NCBI GenBank assembly: GCA_002425185.1
Contig: DILT01000006.1
Location: 1 to 64,000, forward strand
Direction: 5' to 3'
DNA: 64,000 nucleotides
From: Flammeovirgaceae bacterium UBA5585
Lineage (GTDB): Bacteria > Bacteroidota > Bacteroidia > Cytophagales > Cyclobacteriaceae
The notes beneath the pieces are model-generated. The model had not been told where the DNA came from. It worked only from the letters and a program-made list of their open reading frames with translations, and made no database searches. The translations under genes and the position numbers were made by a program. Positions 1 through 7,642 of this stretch are shown here, in pieces. Within the stretch, counting starts at the first letter, position 1. The number at the start of each line of letters is the position of its first letter.

Positions 1-48
1 ATCTGACTGTTAATCAGAGGGTCCTTGGTTCAAGTCCAAGAGGAGGAG
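1..48 (+). tRNA. tRNA-Asn (GTT), 3' part, cut by the window start
   Basis: The anticodon stem TCTGA/TCAGA (2-6, 14-18) encloses the loop CTGTTAA with anticodon GTT at 9-11. The T stem CTTGG/CCAAG (24-28, 36-40) encloses TTCAAGT, followed by the acceptor 3' strand AGGAGGA and discriminator G at 48. CCA is not encoded. The D arm and acceptor 5' strand lie before the window. The cognate synthetase asnS is about 4 kb downstream. Confidence 0.93.
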
Positions 49-57
49 CGTAAAACT

Positions 58-90
58 GAGGCTGTCTCAAAAAGAGGCAGCCTCTTTTTT
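58..90 (+). terminator. Rho-independent terminator after tRNA-Asn
   Basis: GAGGCTGTCTC, loop AAAAA, GAGGCAGCCTC, then six T. The 11-bp stem has one G-T pair. It lies 10 bases after the tRNA end. Confidence 0.85.
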
Positions 91-180
91 ATTTTAACTA
101 ATACCCTGTTGCCGAGTAGTGCTTATACAGCATGCCAGCAAAAGATTAGTTCTGCTCGTTGGGGCGGGCAATCAACTTTC

Positions 181-218
181 AAAATAAAAAATCCCGGCCA
201 TCGTTTGATAACCGGGAT
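181..218 (-). terminator. Rho-independent terminator after tRNA-Arg
   Basis: On the minus strand the stem ATCCCGG/CCGGGAT (212-218 and 191-197) is followed by TTTTTATTTT. It starts 7 bases beyond the 3' end of the tRNA-Arg gene. Confidence 0.8.
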
Positions 219-224
219 AACGTG

Positions 225-298
225 TGCACTCGCAGGGATTCAAACCCCGAACCTTCTGATCCGTAGTCAGATGCTCTATTCAGTTGAGCTACGAGTGC
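225..298 (-). tRNA. tRNA-Arg (ACG)
   Basis: Read on the minus strand, the acceptor stem GCACTCG/CGAGTGC (292-298, 226-232) closes a full cloverleaf. The anticodon stem TCTGA/TCAGA encloses loop CTACGGA, giving anticodon ACG (read as ICG after deamination in bacteria). The T loop TTTGAAT is present, discriminator A is at 225, and CCA is not encoded. It is convergent with the tRNA-Asn gene. Confidence 0.95.
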
Positions 299-355
299 AG
301 GCTCCAAATTTGGACTGCAAATGTAAATAATAAATTTAACCGGCAAAAAACAGTT

Positions 356-386
356 TTTGCCCCACCAAACAAAAAACCTATTTTTG
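356..386 (+). promoter_or_regulatory. Bacteroidota sigma-A type promoter for the 414 gene
   Basis: TTTG at 356-359, a 19-base spacer, then TATTTTTG at 379-386. This matches the Bacteroidota consensus TTTG-N19-21-TAnnTTTG exactly. The predicted transcription start is near 393, about 20 bases before the ATG at 414. Confidence 0.75.
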
Positions 387-413
387 AGGCCTATTTAACC
401 TGAGGAAAACGCA

Positions 414-1142
414 ATGTTTAAAAAGATAGCCTTTGTTGTTTTGATTGCCGCAACTACACTGTCGGCCACTGGTCAGTCAACCATCGAGTCAACAGAGAAA
501 GTACGCAGAGGAAGGCCCGATATACCAGGTACGTTTCTGATCGACTTTGGCCTCAATTTTCCCTCGAACGATACCATTGGTTTCAATACAGGTGTGTGGG
601 GTTCGCGCACCCTTAACTTATACTACATGCTCGATAAGCGCATCGGTCAATCTAAGTTCAGTGTGCATCCGGGTGGTGGTTTCGGGTTGGAGCGATATAA
701 ATTCAATAACAACCGAACCTTAGGCTACGTACCCGGACCAAACAGTCCATTCGATACATTACGGATGATACCCGGTCCAGTGGGAACCAAAAAATCGCAG
801 TTAATCACAAATTATATTGATGCCCTCGTTGAAGTTCGTTTCAGCACCAATCCAAATGATCCAGCAAGAAGTTTTAAAGTTGCATTAGGTTTCAAGGCAG
901 GTGTACTGTTCGATTCATTCACCAAACTAAAATACAGCGAGGATGGGGAGACCAAGAAATTCAAAAGCAAGCAGGATTTCAACCTGAATCCGTTTCGCTA
1001 TGGTGCAACCTTGCGCATAGGTGCCGGCAATTTTAATCTGTTCGGCTACTACAGCCTTTCACCTATCTTCACGGATAAAAAAGGCCCTGATCAGGCGGAA
1101 TTAACCAACTTCACCGTTGGTCTTTCATTGGCAGGTTTCTAG
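414..1142 (+). CDS. Putative outer-membrane beta-barrel protein
   Basis: A 242-residue protein with a Sec signal peptide (hydrophobic residues 4-19, likely cleavage after ATG-Q around residue 20). The mature part has alternating hydrophobic/polar stretches, glycine-rich turns and a C-terminal segment ending in GLSLAGF, as in small Bacteroidota outer-membrane barrels. No enzyme motif is visible. The signal peptide and the near-perfect promoter 28 bases upstream support a real single-gene transcript. It is convergent with the enoyl-CoA hydratase gene, 11 bases away. I infer an outer-membrane location; the specific role is unknown. Confidence 0.75.
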   Translation: MFKKIAFVVLIAATTLSATGQSTIESTEKVRRGRPDIPGTFLIDFGLNFPSNDTIGFNTGVWGSRTLNLYYMLDKRIGQSKFSVHPGGGFGLERYKFNNNRTLGYVPGPNSPFDTLRMIPGPVGTKKSQLITNYIDALVEVRFSTNPNDPARSFKVALGFKAGVLFDSFTKLKYSEDGETKKFKSKQDFNLNPFRYGATLRIGAGNFNLFGYYSLSPIFTDKKGPDQAELTNFTVGLSLAGF

Positions 1143-1153
1143 CACTAGCCCTA

Positions 1154-1939
1154 TTACTTTCCTGAAAAATCTGGTTTTCGTTTTTCCAGAAAAGCACTAA
1201 CACCTTCCCGGTAATCGCCTGAGGTGCCGGCAATTTCCTGGCAGTAGGCTTCGTAATCGAGCATATCGTTGAGCGTTGCACTGGTTGATTTATTCAACAT
1301 CTTTTTGATGATGCCGATAGATTTCGTTGGAGCCTTGGCGTAATAATCGGTGTACGATTTCACCGCTTCGTCAAGTTGAGCCATGGGCACCGCTTTATTG
1401 ATCAAGCCAATTGCCTGAGCTTCAGTTGCGCCTACACGCGATCCCATACTACACATTTCAAAGGCCTTTACCGTGCCCACCATTCGTGGCAAGAAGTATG
1501 AAGAACCTGAATCAGGAACCAAGCCGATATTAATGAACACTTCGATAAACGTAGCTTCTTCAGCCGCCACAATCACATCGCACGCAAGTGCCAGCGAACA
1601 GCCAGCCCCCGCTGCCACCCCGTTTACACGACCAACAATTGGTTTGGGCAATTCGCGCATGGCGCGAATGATGGGATTATAACGCTTATGGAGCGATTGA
1701 AGAAACGAACGCTTTTGATTGCCCGATGCTGCTTTCAAATCCTGGCCGGAGCAAAACGCTTTGCCTTCACCGGTTACTACAACAACCCTTACCTGATCAT
1801 CTTTAGCCACTGCCTTCAGGGCATCCTGAAGTTCGAAAGTAATTTCATCATTCAGGGCGTTGTAAACCTCCGGACGATTCAGGGTTATCACGGCAACTCC
1901 CTCGTTCACGGAATATTTTAAAAACTGAAAACTACTCAT
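1154..1939 (-). CDS. Enoyl-CoA hydratase/isomerase family protein, PaaG-like
   Basis: A 261-residue crotonase-fold protein. The CoA-binding/oxyanion segments are CSGQDL (63-68) and GVAAGAG (107-113). The region GLVPDSG (139-145) carries Asp143, which aligns with the catalytic Asp of PaaG (ring-1,2-epoxyphenylacetyl-CoA isomerase). The usual catalytic Glu positions of crotonase-type hydratases are not evident, which favours an isomerase. No other phenylacetate genes are nearby, so the substrate may be another enoyl-CoA. It lies 15 bases after the PAP2-like gene and probably shares the rpoN transcript. Family is secure; the PaaG reaction is inference. Confidence 0.85.
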   Translation of the reverse strand: MSSFQFLKYSVNEGVAVITLNRPEVYNALNDEITFELQDALKAVAKDDQVRVVVVTGEGKAFCSGQDLKAASGNQKRSFLQSLHKRYNPIIRAMRELPKPIVGRVNGVAAGAGCSLALACDVIVAAEEATFIEVFINIGLVPDSGSSYFLPRMVGTVKAFEMCSMGSRVGATEAQAIGLINKAVPMAQLDEAVKSYTDYYAKAPTKSIGIIKKMLNKSTSATLNDMLDYEAYCQEIAGTSGDYREGVSAFLEKRKPDFSGK

Positions 1940-1954
1940 AGTGTACTTACTTTT

Positions 1955-2575
1955 CTAAAACAAGATTAACATACCAAAAAAACCGATTGAAAACCCTGCT
2001 ATTGCGCCCACCAGTACCTCGCGCGGAGTGTGCGCATTGAGTTGCAATCGGGCAGACATAACTACTCCTGCAATTACCAAAGCTACAAGTGTTGCAACAA
2101 AAATTGCGGGATCATCAATTACTTTATTGAGCGGAAACAAAATGCCAATAACCCCCCAAATACCCAGGCTGTGAATACTGACTTTGTAGAAGAATGTTAT
2201 CACCAAAGCAAATAACACAAAGGCATCAATGATAAGGATAAGGTTGAATACGTTATCGCCCACACTGATTTTAAATTTTGCTGCCAGCATATACGTGAAT
2301 ACCGCGTATAATAGCGCAATCATGAGAAAGGGTTTAAACCGTTCTTCACGCTCTTTCATTGTCATATCTTTAACAACACCCAGCAACCGGAACATTCCAA
2401 TATTCACAGCAGGCAACAAGAAGGTCATCAAAAACAAAAGAAAAATAAATGAGTTGATGGACTGAACGAATGGATAAAGCAAAGCTGGAGATACAAAGGC
2501 CAACAAAGTAAACAAATAAGTGGCCATCAGCAACGGATGAAAAATAACAGAAACAAAATACGCCAGCCTATTCAC
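1955..2575 (-). CDS. PAP2-like integral membrane phosphatase
   Basis: A 206-residue protein with about six hydrophobic helices. Degenerate PAP2 (type 2 phosphatidic acid phosphatase) signatures can be seen: KEREERFKP for motif 1, a His-Ser pair (KVSIHS) in place of PSGH, and SARLQLNAHTPRE for SRx5Hx3D, with Glu replacing Asp. The last motif keeps the Arg and His expected of an active enzyme. It would act on lipid phosphates or undecaprenyl pyrophosphate at the inner membrane. The GTG start lies one base after the rpoN stop codon, so translation is probably coupled. Internal Met17 is an alternative start. Confidence 0.7.
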   Translation of the reverse strand: MNRLAYFVSVIFHPLLMATYLFTLLAFVSPALLYPFVQSINSFIFLLFLMTFLLPAVNIGMFRLLGVVKDMTMKEREERFKPFLMIALLYAVFTYMLAAKFKISVGDNVFNLILIIDAFVLFALVITFFYKVSIHSLGIWGVIGILFPLNKVIDDPAIFVATLVALVIAGVVMSARLQLNAHTPREVLVGAIAGFSIGFFGMLILF

Positions 2576-2576
2576 G

Positions 2577-4031
2577 TTACATTTCCTTTCGTAACCGTGC
2601 TACCGGAATATTTAATTGTTCGCGATACTTGGCTACGGTTCTTCGGGCAATGTTATAGCCCTTTTCGTTAAGAATGGTTTCCAATTTATCATCCGAATAA
2701 GGTTTGCTCTTATCCTCTCCCTCAATAATATCTTTAATAATCTGCTTCACCTCGCGACTGCTCACTTCCTCGCCCGAGTCGGTTGAAATGCCTTCGGAGA
2801 AAAAATACTTCAATTGGTAAATTCCAAAATCGGTTTGTATGGCTTTGCTGCTGGCTACCCGTGAAACCGTGGAGATATCCATATTAATCATCTGCGCTAT
2901 GTCTTTTAAAATCATAGGCCGCAGTTTTGTCTCATCACCTTCCTGAAAGAACTCGTACTGAAAATCAACAATAGCTTTCATGGTTTTGAGCAATGTTTGC
3001 TGCCGCTGTTTAATGGCATCAATAAACCACTTGGCTGCATCCAACTTTTGCTTCACAAAAGTTACTGCCTCTTTCAGCTTTTTATCTTTCTTATCGCCTT
3101 TGTCGTAAGCCTTAAACATATCGGTATACGAGCGGCTGATACGCAACTCAGGTGCATTGCGTGAATTCAGGGCCAGCTCTAACTTACCGTTGTTATTGGT
3201 CAGAATGAAATCCGGAATAATAACTTGATTTTTTACCATACCCGAAGAACTTCCACTTCCGGGTTTTGGATTTAAGCGGATGATCAACTCAACTGCATCA
3301 CGCACAAACTCCTCATCTTCTGTACCCAGCTTCTTTTGTATTTTCTGATAGTGTTTCTTGGTAAACTCTTCGAAGGATTCGGTAAGAATCTTTTTTGCCA
3401 CAGCCACATCAATGTCATGGCCATTATCCATCCTGTCGAGTTGAAGCAACAGGCACTCCTGAAGGTTTCGGGCAGCAATACCGGCCGGGTCAAAGCTTTG
3501 AATTTTCTTCAGTATGCTTTCCACTTCCTCAAGTGTGGTTTCAATACCTTGGGAAAAGGCAAGATCATTGACAATCGCCTCAAGGTCTCTTCGTATGTAA
3601 CCATCCGCCTCGATACTTCCCACCAATTGCCTGCCAATGGCCTCCTGGTGCTCGTTCAATCCCAGGTAGCCCAATTGCGTCATTAACTGCTCATGCAAGC
3701 TGGTGCCCATGGGAATGGGCATTTCGCGGTCGTCATCGTCATCGCCCCCGCCATCGCTTTGCGTTTTATAGCTGCTGTATTCGTCATCGCGCAGGTAATC
3801 CTTGATATCCACCTCCTCTTCCCCGCCTGAAGTTTCCTGGTAGTCCTCCCCATCCTGCTTATCATCCTGATCAGGCTCCTCCTGTCCTTCCTCCAAAGCC
3901 GGGTTTATTTCAAGTTCTTCCTCAATACGGCTTTCCAACTCAGCCGTTGGCACCTGCAGAAGCTTAATAAACTGTATCTGCTGCGGAGAGAGCTTCTGTT
4001 GTAGCGACTGGTTTAACCCTAATTTTTGCAT
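2577..4031 (-). CDS. rpoN: RNA polymerase sigma-54 factor
   Basis: A 484-residue sigma-54. The N-terminal activator-interacting region is glutamine/leucine-rich (MQKLGLNQSLQQKLSPQQ) and is followed by an acidic region II (about residues 50-115), the core-binding region and a C-terminal RpoN box ARRTVAKYRE. The open frame runs upstream to 4433, but that extension lacks family similarity and overlaps the start of divergent asnS. I therefore start at the ATG at 4031, whose protein begins exactly like other sigma-54s. No sigma-54 activator (AAA+ enhancer-binding protein) is encoded in this window. The PAP2-like gene and the enoyl-CoA hydratase gene follow with gaps of 1 and 15 bases. Confidence 0.95.
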   Translation of the reverse strand: MQKLGLNQSLQQKLSPQQIQFIKLLQVPTAELESRIEEELEINPALEEGQEEPDQDDKQDGEDYQETSGGEEEVDIKDYLRDDEYSSYKTQSDGGGDDDDDREMPIPMGTSLHEQLMTQLGYLGLNEHQEAIGRQLVGSIEADGYIRRDLEAIVNDLAFSQGIETTLEEVESILKKIQSFDPAGIAARNLQECLLLQLDRMDNGHDIDVAVAKKILTESFEEFTKKHYQKIQKKLGTEDEEFVRDAVELIIRLNPKPGSGSSSGMVKNQVIIPDFILTNNNGKLELALNSRNAPELRISRSYTDMFKAYDKGDKKDKKLKEAVTFVKQKLDAAKWFIDAIKQRQQTLLKTMKAIVDFQYEFFQEGDETKLRPMILKDIAQMINMDISTVSRVASSKAIQTDFGIYQLKYFFSEGISTDSGEEVSSREVKQIIKDIIEGEDKSKPYSDDKLETILNEKGYNIARRTVAKYREQLNIPVARLRKEM

Positions 4032-4069
4032 TGCGCGTATTCCGGTTTCACTGTTTCCATCATGTATCG

Positions 4070-4077
4070 CAAAGTTA
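4070..4077 (-). promoter_or_regulatory. -7 box of the rpoN promoter
   Basis: The minus strand reads TAACTTTG, an exact TAnnTTTG, 38 bases upstream of the rpoN ATG. No TTTG is seen at the proper -33 distance, so the promoter is only half matched. Confidence 0.4.
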
Positions 4078-4194
4078 TCATTTCGGCTTGTTCCTGAAAA
4101 TACCAGGTTGATGGGTTTGGTAGAAAAGAGTATTAAATCATTCTTTTGAATAAACTTACAAATTGCCGTTTTTTGCGCGTCATTATTATCTGCT

Positions 4195-5628
4195 ATGAAA
4201 CGTACCAAAATAAAGGAACTTCTAACCTCAGCACCGCATGGGCAAACCGTTACCGTAAAAGGCTGGGTGCGTACGTTCCGCAACAACCAGTTTATCTCCC
4301 TAAACGATGGCTCAACCATACAGAACCTGCAAGCCGTTGTTGCACTCAATACATTTGATGACGCCACACTGAAACGAATAACTACAGGTGCCTGCCTTTC
4401 CGTTACCGGGGATCTTATACCCTCTCCGGCCAAAGGGCAAACGATGGAGTTGAAAGTATCCGATCTTGAAATATTGGGCGACTGCGATGCTGAGAAATAT
4501 CCGCTTCAACCCAAAAAGCACTCGTTGGAGTTTCTGCGGGAGATTGCCCATTTACGTTCGCGCACCAATACCTTTAGTGCTGTTATGCGTGTACGACATG
4601 CTATGGCTTTCGCGGTTCATAAATTTTTTAACGATCGGGGGTTCTTCTATATCCATACGCCCATCATTACCGGGTCAGATGCGGAAGGTGCAGGAGCTAT
4701 GTTTCGGGTTACCACGCTGGACTTAAACAAACCTCCAAAAGACGAAAACGGCCACATTAATTTTAACGAAGATTTTTTTGGCCGCGAAACCAACCTGACA
4801 GTTTCAGGGCAGCTTGAGGTAGAAACGTACGCTATGGGCTTGTCAGAAACCTACACGTTTGGCCCCACCTTCCGAGCCGAAAATTCAAACACCACGCGCC
4901 ACCTGGCTGAGTTTTGGATGATTGAACCCGAGATGGCTTTTTACGACATCAAGGATAACATGGCCCTGGCCGAAGCCTTCTTAAAATACCTGTGCCGGTA
5001 TACACTGGATCATTGTGCTGAAGACCTTGACTTTTTAGATAAACGTGCGAAGGAAGAAGAAATGAGCAAGCCACAGGATCAGCGTAGTGAACTAGGCTTG
5101 ATCGACCGGTTAAAATTTGTAGCAGAGAATGAGTTTCAAAAGCTTACCTACACAGAAGCCTACGAAATTTTAAAAAACTCCAATCCGAATAAAAAGAAGA
5201 AATTCCAATACCTGATTGAAGCATGGGGGGTTGATTTACAATCGGAGCATGAACGTTACCTGGTAGAAAAACATTTTAAAAAACCTGTTATTCTTTATAA
5301 CTATCCTGCCGCCATCAAAGCATTTTATATGCGTCAGAATGAAGATGGGAAAACCGTTGCCGCGATGGATGTTCTTTTTCCGGGTATTGGTGAAATTATT
5401 GGTGGTTCACAGCGCGAAGAACGCTACGACAACCTTGTGAAACGTATTCAAGAGCTGGGTCTCCCCGAAAAGGAACTCTGGTGGTATTTGGATTTACGCA
5501 AGTTTGGTTCAGCGCCACACAGTGGATTTGGTTTAGGCTTTGAGCGCCTCATTCAGTTTGTTACGGGCATGACTAACATTCGGGATGTTATACCGTTTCC
5601 GCGCTTCCCGGGAAATGCAGAATTCTAA
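4195..5628 (+). CDS. asnS: Asparaginyl-tRNA synthetase
   Basis: A 477-residue class IIb aminoacyl-tRNA synthetase that charges tRNA-Asn using ATP. The N-terminal OB-fold anticodon-binding domain occupies about residues 15-105 (VKGWVRTFRNNQFISLNDGS). The catalytic domain shows motif 2 (FRAENSNTTRHLAEFWMIEP) and motif 3 (GLGFERLIQF). The asparagine-type motif 2 has no DD pair and the length fits AsnRS rather than AspRS. A full AsnRS means Asn-tRNA is made directly. The gene is divergent from rpoN and convergent with the universal stress gene, whose stop lies only 5 bases away. Confidence 0.96.
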   Translation: MKRTKIKELLTSAPHGQTVTVKGWVRTFRNNQFISLNDGSTIQNLQAVVALNTFDDATLKRITTGACLSVTGDLIPSPAKGQTMELKVSDLEILGDCDAEKYPLQPKKHSLEFLREIAHLRSRTNTFSAVMRVRHAMAFAVHKFFNDRGFFYIHTPIITGSDAEGAGAMFRVTTLDLNKPPKDENGHINFNEDFFGRETNLTVSGQLEVETYAMGLSETYTFGPTFRAENSNTTRHLAEFWMIEPEMAFYDIKDNMALAEAFLKYLCRYTLDHCAEDLDFLDKRAKEEEMSKPQDQRSELGLIDRLKFVAENEFQKLTYTEAYEILKNSNPNKKKKFQYLIEAWGVDLQSEHERYLVEKHFKKPVILYNYPAAIKAFYMRQNEDGKTVAAMDVLFPGIGEIIGGSQREERYDNLVKRIQELGLPEKELWWYLDLRKFGSAPHSGFGLGFERLIQFVTGMTNIRDVIPFPRFPGNAEF

Positions 5629-5633
5629 ATCTT

Positions 5634-6458
5634 CTACTTGCTTTTAAAAGCCAGCAGTGGTGCATTATTCAAAAAGCTTAACTGCTTGGTCACACTGGGC
5701 TTCATAAGCTTTTCAAAAAACGTATGCTTATGCGGGAACATGGTAAGCATATCAATTTTGATCTTGGTTACATACTCACTGATAGGCGGCACGGCTTTCT
5801 TGTTTATCAGTACACGAACCAGTACGTTTTTATATCCTGATTTGGTTACCACCTTATCAATCTTTTCTTCTGCCGCTGTGGCAGCAACACGATCTTCAGC
5901 AACATGTATGATGTGAATAACCGGTTTTTCACCTCCAACAATACCCAACAACGCTTTAAATTCTTTTTGAATATTTAATAGATCAGAAGCATATACCACC
6001 GACTTTAATTTTTTGAAGGTCGCATCGGCCGGTACGGCCAGTACTGGAATGTTACTGGCCTCCAGCATGGAGGCCGTATTGCTTCCCATAACAACCTTCT
6101 TTAAACCAGAGGCCCCATGCGTACCCATAATGATTAAATTCGATTTATTTTTTTTGGCAAACTTCGCCACGGTATCCACAAATGAAGCGCCCTGTACAAC
6201 AGCATGTTTTACGGGTTTACCTCCCTTGTTCATTTTACTTACTTCGGCCAACAAGACTTCAAAATCTTCATCGGCAATTTTTACCAGTTCATCAATGAGT
6301 GAACTTAGCCGCAGGCGCATGCTTGCCGCATGCTGAGCGATATCAATAACATGCAGTAAGGTTACCTTTCCATTCATTTTTTTGGCCATGTCCAAAGCAT
6401 ACCGGATGGCAACTTTTGATAGGTCAGAGAAATCGGTGGGAACTAAAATATTTAACAT
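5634..6458 (-). CDS. Universal stress protein, tandem UspA domains
   Basis: A 274-residue cytoplasmic protein with two Usp domains. The first (residues 1-143) starts MLNILVPTDFSDLS and carries the ATP-binding signature G-x2-G-x9-G-S (GTHGASGL to MGS), so it probably binds ATP. The second (about 150-274) is degenerate and lacks the glycine motif, as is common for the second half of tandem Usps. Such proteins modulate stress survival, but the partner is unknown. It ends 5 bases from the asnS stop on the opposite strand. Confidence 0.88.
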   Translation of the reverse strand: MLNILVPTDFSDLSKVAIRYALDMAKKMNGKVTLLHVIDIAQHAASMRLRLSSLIDELVKIADEDFEVLLAEVSKMNKGGKPVKHAVVQGASFVDTVAKFAKKNKSNLIIMGTHGASGLKKVVMGSNTASMLEASNIPVLAVPADATFKKLKSVVYASDLLNIQKEFKALLGIVGGEKPVIHIIHVAEDRVAATAAEEKIDKVVTKSGYKNVLVRVLINKKAVPPISEYVTKIKIDMLTMFPHKHTFFEKLMKPSVTKQLSFLNNAPLLAFKSK

Positions 6459-6542
6459 TGCTTTTTAGTTTTGGTACTTCCAAATTGCAGAAAAAGGCTG
6501 AATTCACCTAACACCTAAGGTCAGATTCTCTGCTGATTTATG

Positions 6543-6947
6543 TCAGCGGTCAGCTACCCGAAAAACGAATTTAAGTCCAGACCATATTTCATTTACGGCA
6601 CACACTTTAACATCCACCAATCCATGCTTTAAGCCGAATTCCCGAACAACATTTTCATCCAGATCGGTAGGTATTTTAGCAGATTTCTTTGGCCAGGAAA
6701 CCCATATCATACCGGTTTTCTTCAGATGCTTTTTTGCCCGGAGGAAGGCTTTTTCAAAATCACTTCTGCTGCTTGTGAAAAGATGAATCATGTCTGATTC
6801 ACCTTTTAACATTTCCATAACATGAACATCATCCGGCAAGGGGCTTATCAGATCAAAATAATCGGGTGGAGGGTTTAAAACATATACCTGATACCCTGCC
6901 TTGATACCAAGTTTTTTAAGCAACGGAGTTCCGGAGTATCCAGCCAT
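6543..6947 (-). CDS. DUF3052 family protein
   Basis: A 134-residue soluble protein starting MAGYSGTPLLKKLGIK, the typical start of the DUF3052 family. It is predicted to have an alpha/beta fold, with conserved WVSWPKK in the middle. I chose the ATG at 6947 over the TTG at 6953 because the family begins MAGYS. The function is not known. It sits between the universal stress gene (84 bases downstream) and a terminator serving the gene behind it, so it is probably its own transcript. Confidence 0.8.
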   Translation of the reverse strand: MAGYSGTPLLKKLGIKAGYQVYVLNPPPDYFDLISPLPDDVHVMEMLKGESDMIHLFTSSRSDFEKAFLRAKKHLKKTGMIWVSWPKKSAKIPTDLDENVVREFGLKHGLVDVKVCAVNEIWSGLKFVFRVADR

Positions 6948-6951
6948 AATC

Positions 6952-6985
6952 AAAAAAGAAACCCTGACGGAATTCCGTCAGGGTT
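6952..6985 (-). terminator. Rho-independent terminator
   Basis: On the minus strand a perfect 11-bp stem AACCCTGACGG/CCGTCAGGGTT with loop AATT is followed by TCTTTTTT. It lies 24 bases after the stop of the 7010-7576 gene and directly before the DUF3052 start, which separates the two transcripts. Confidence 0.88.
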
Positions 6986-7009
6986 GGAGTTTTATCAAGA
7001 GAGTCGGGA

Positions 7010-7576
7010 TTATCGATTGCCCATTTTATCCATTTCCTTTTCAAAGGTTTCCTTGAACTTCTCATAGTCATAATCAATCCTCAGGCGCTCTTCTTTTGAC
7101 AAGCTCTCGTGGTACTTCGATACGATATCACCTGCTGAAAGTTCAATAGCCACGTAGGTCTTGAAATTTCCCTTATCGGTCTTCACCTGCTTTTCGCAGA
7201 TAGTTTTAATTCCTGACAAGGTTTGATTCACGATCGTACGGTTTAACTGTTCGAAACGTTCCTCCAATTCTTCCTTGTTGTTAAATTCCCTTGACACCAG
7301 GTAGTTGTCAGTTACCGTTTTCACAGTGGATTGAATACTGGCCGCCAGTTCTGCACGGGCATTATCCATGGCTTTCTTTTTAGAGGCCACCAGGTCCATG
7401 CTTTCTCCTAATGAATTCGCACGGAAGAATTTGTTGTTAGTAAAATAGTCAGAGCCTGAACATGGTATGTTTACTTCGACTTCGCCTTTTGGCAATTTTT
7501 CTTTCCCCTTACACCCAATCATTACGGCACCTGCCAGTGCAAAAAGGAAGAGAGATGAATACGATAACTTTTTCAT
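7010..7576 (-). CDS. Lipoprotein with LPP20-like domain
   Basis: A 188-residue protein. The signal peptide ends in a lipobox (AVMIGC), so Cys is lipidated at about residue 22. The mature part has a region resembling the LPP20 family (about 60-155; KAMDNARAELAASIQ) and a charged C-terminal helix. The ATG at 7576 is preferred to the TTG at 7585 because the signal peptide then starts MKKLSYSS. The gene behind it (7643-9028) also carries an LPP20-like region, so the two may be partners or diverged paralogs. A strong terminator follows. Function unknown; cell-envelope location inferred. Confidence 0.75.
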   Translation of the reverse strand: MKKLSYSSLFLFALAGAVMIGCKGKEKLPKGEVEVNIPCSGSDYFTNNKFFRANSLGESMDLVASKKKAMDNARAELAASIQSTVKTVTDNYLVSREFNNKEELEERFEQLNRTIVNQTLSGIKTICEKQVKTDKGNFKTYVAIELSAGDIVSKYHESLSKEERLRIDYDYEKFKETFEKEMDKMGNR

Positions 7577-7642
7577 ATGGATCAAATTTGGTTCTACGTA
7601 CTACTTAACAATTATGAGACCAATTTAGACAAAGCCTGTTAA

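Noticed and set aside
25..330. 101-residue plus-strand frame over the tRNA region
   Set aside because: It spans two tRNA genes and two terminators.
4032..4433. 134-residue N-terminal extension of rpoN
   Set aside because: It overlaps asnS on the other strand and has no sigma-54 similarity; the ATG at 4031 gives the usual N-terminus.
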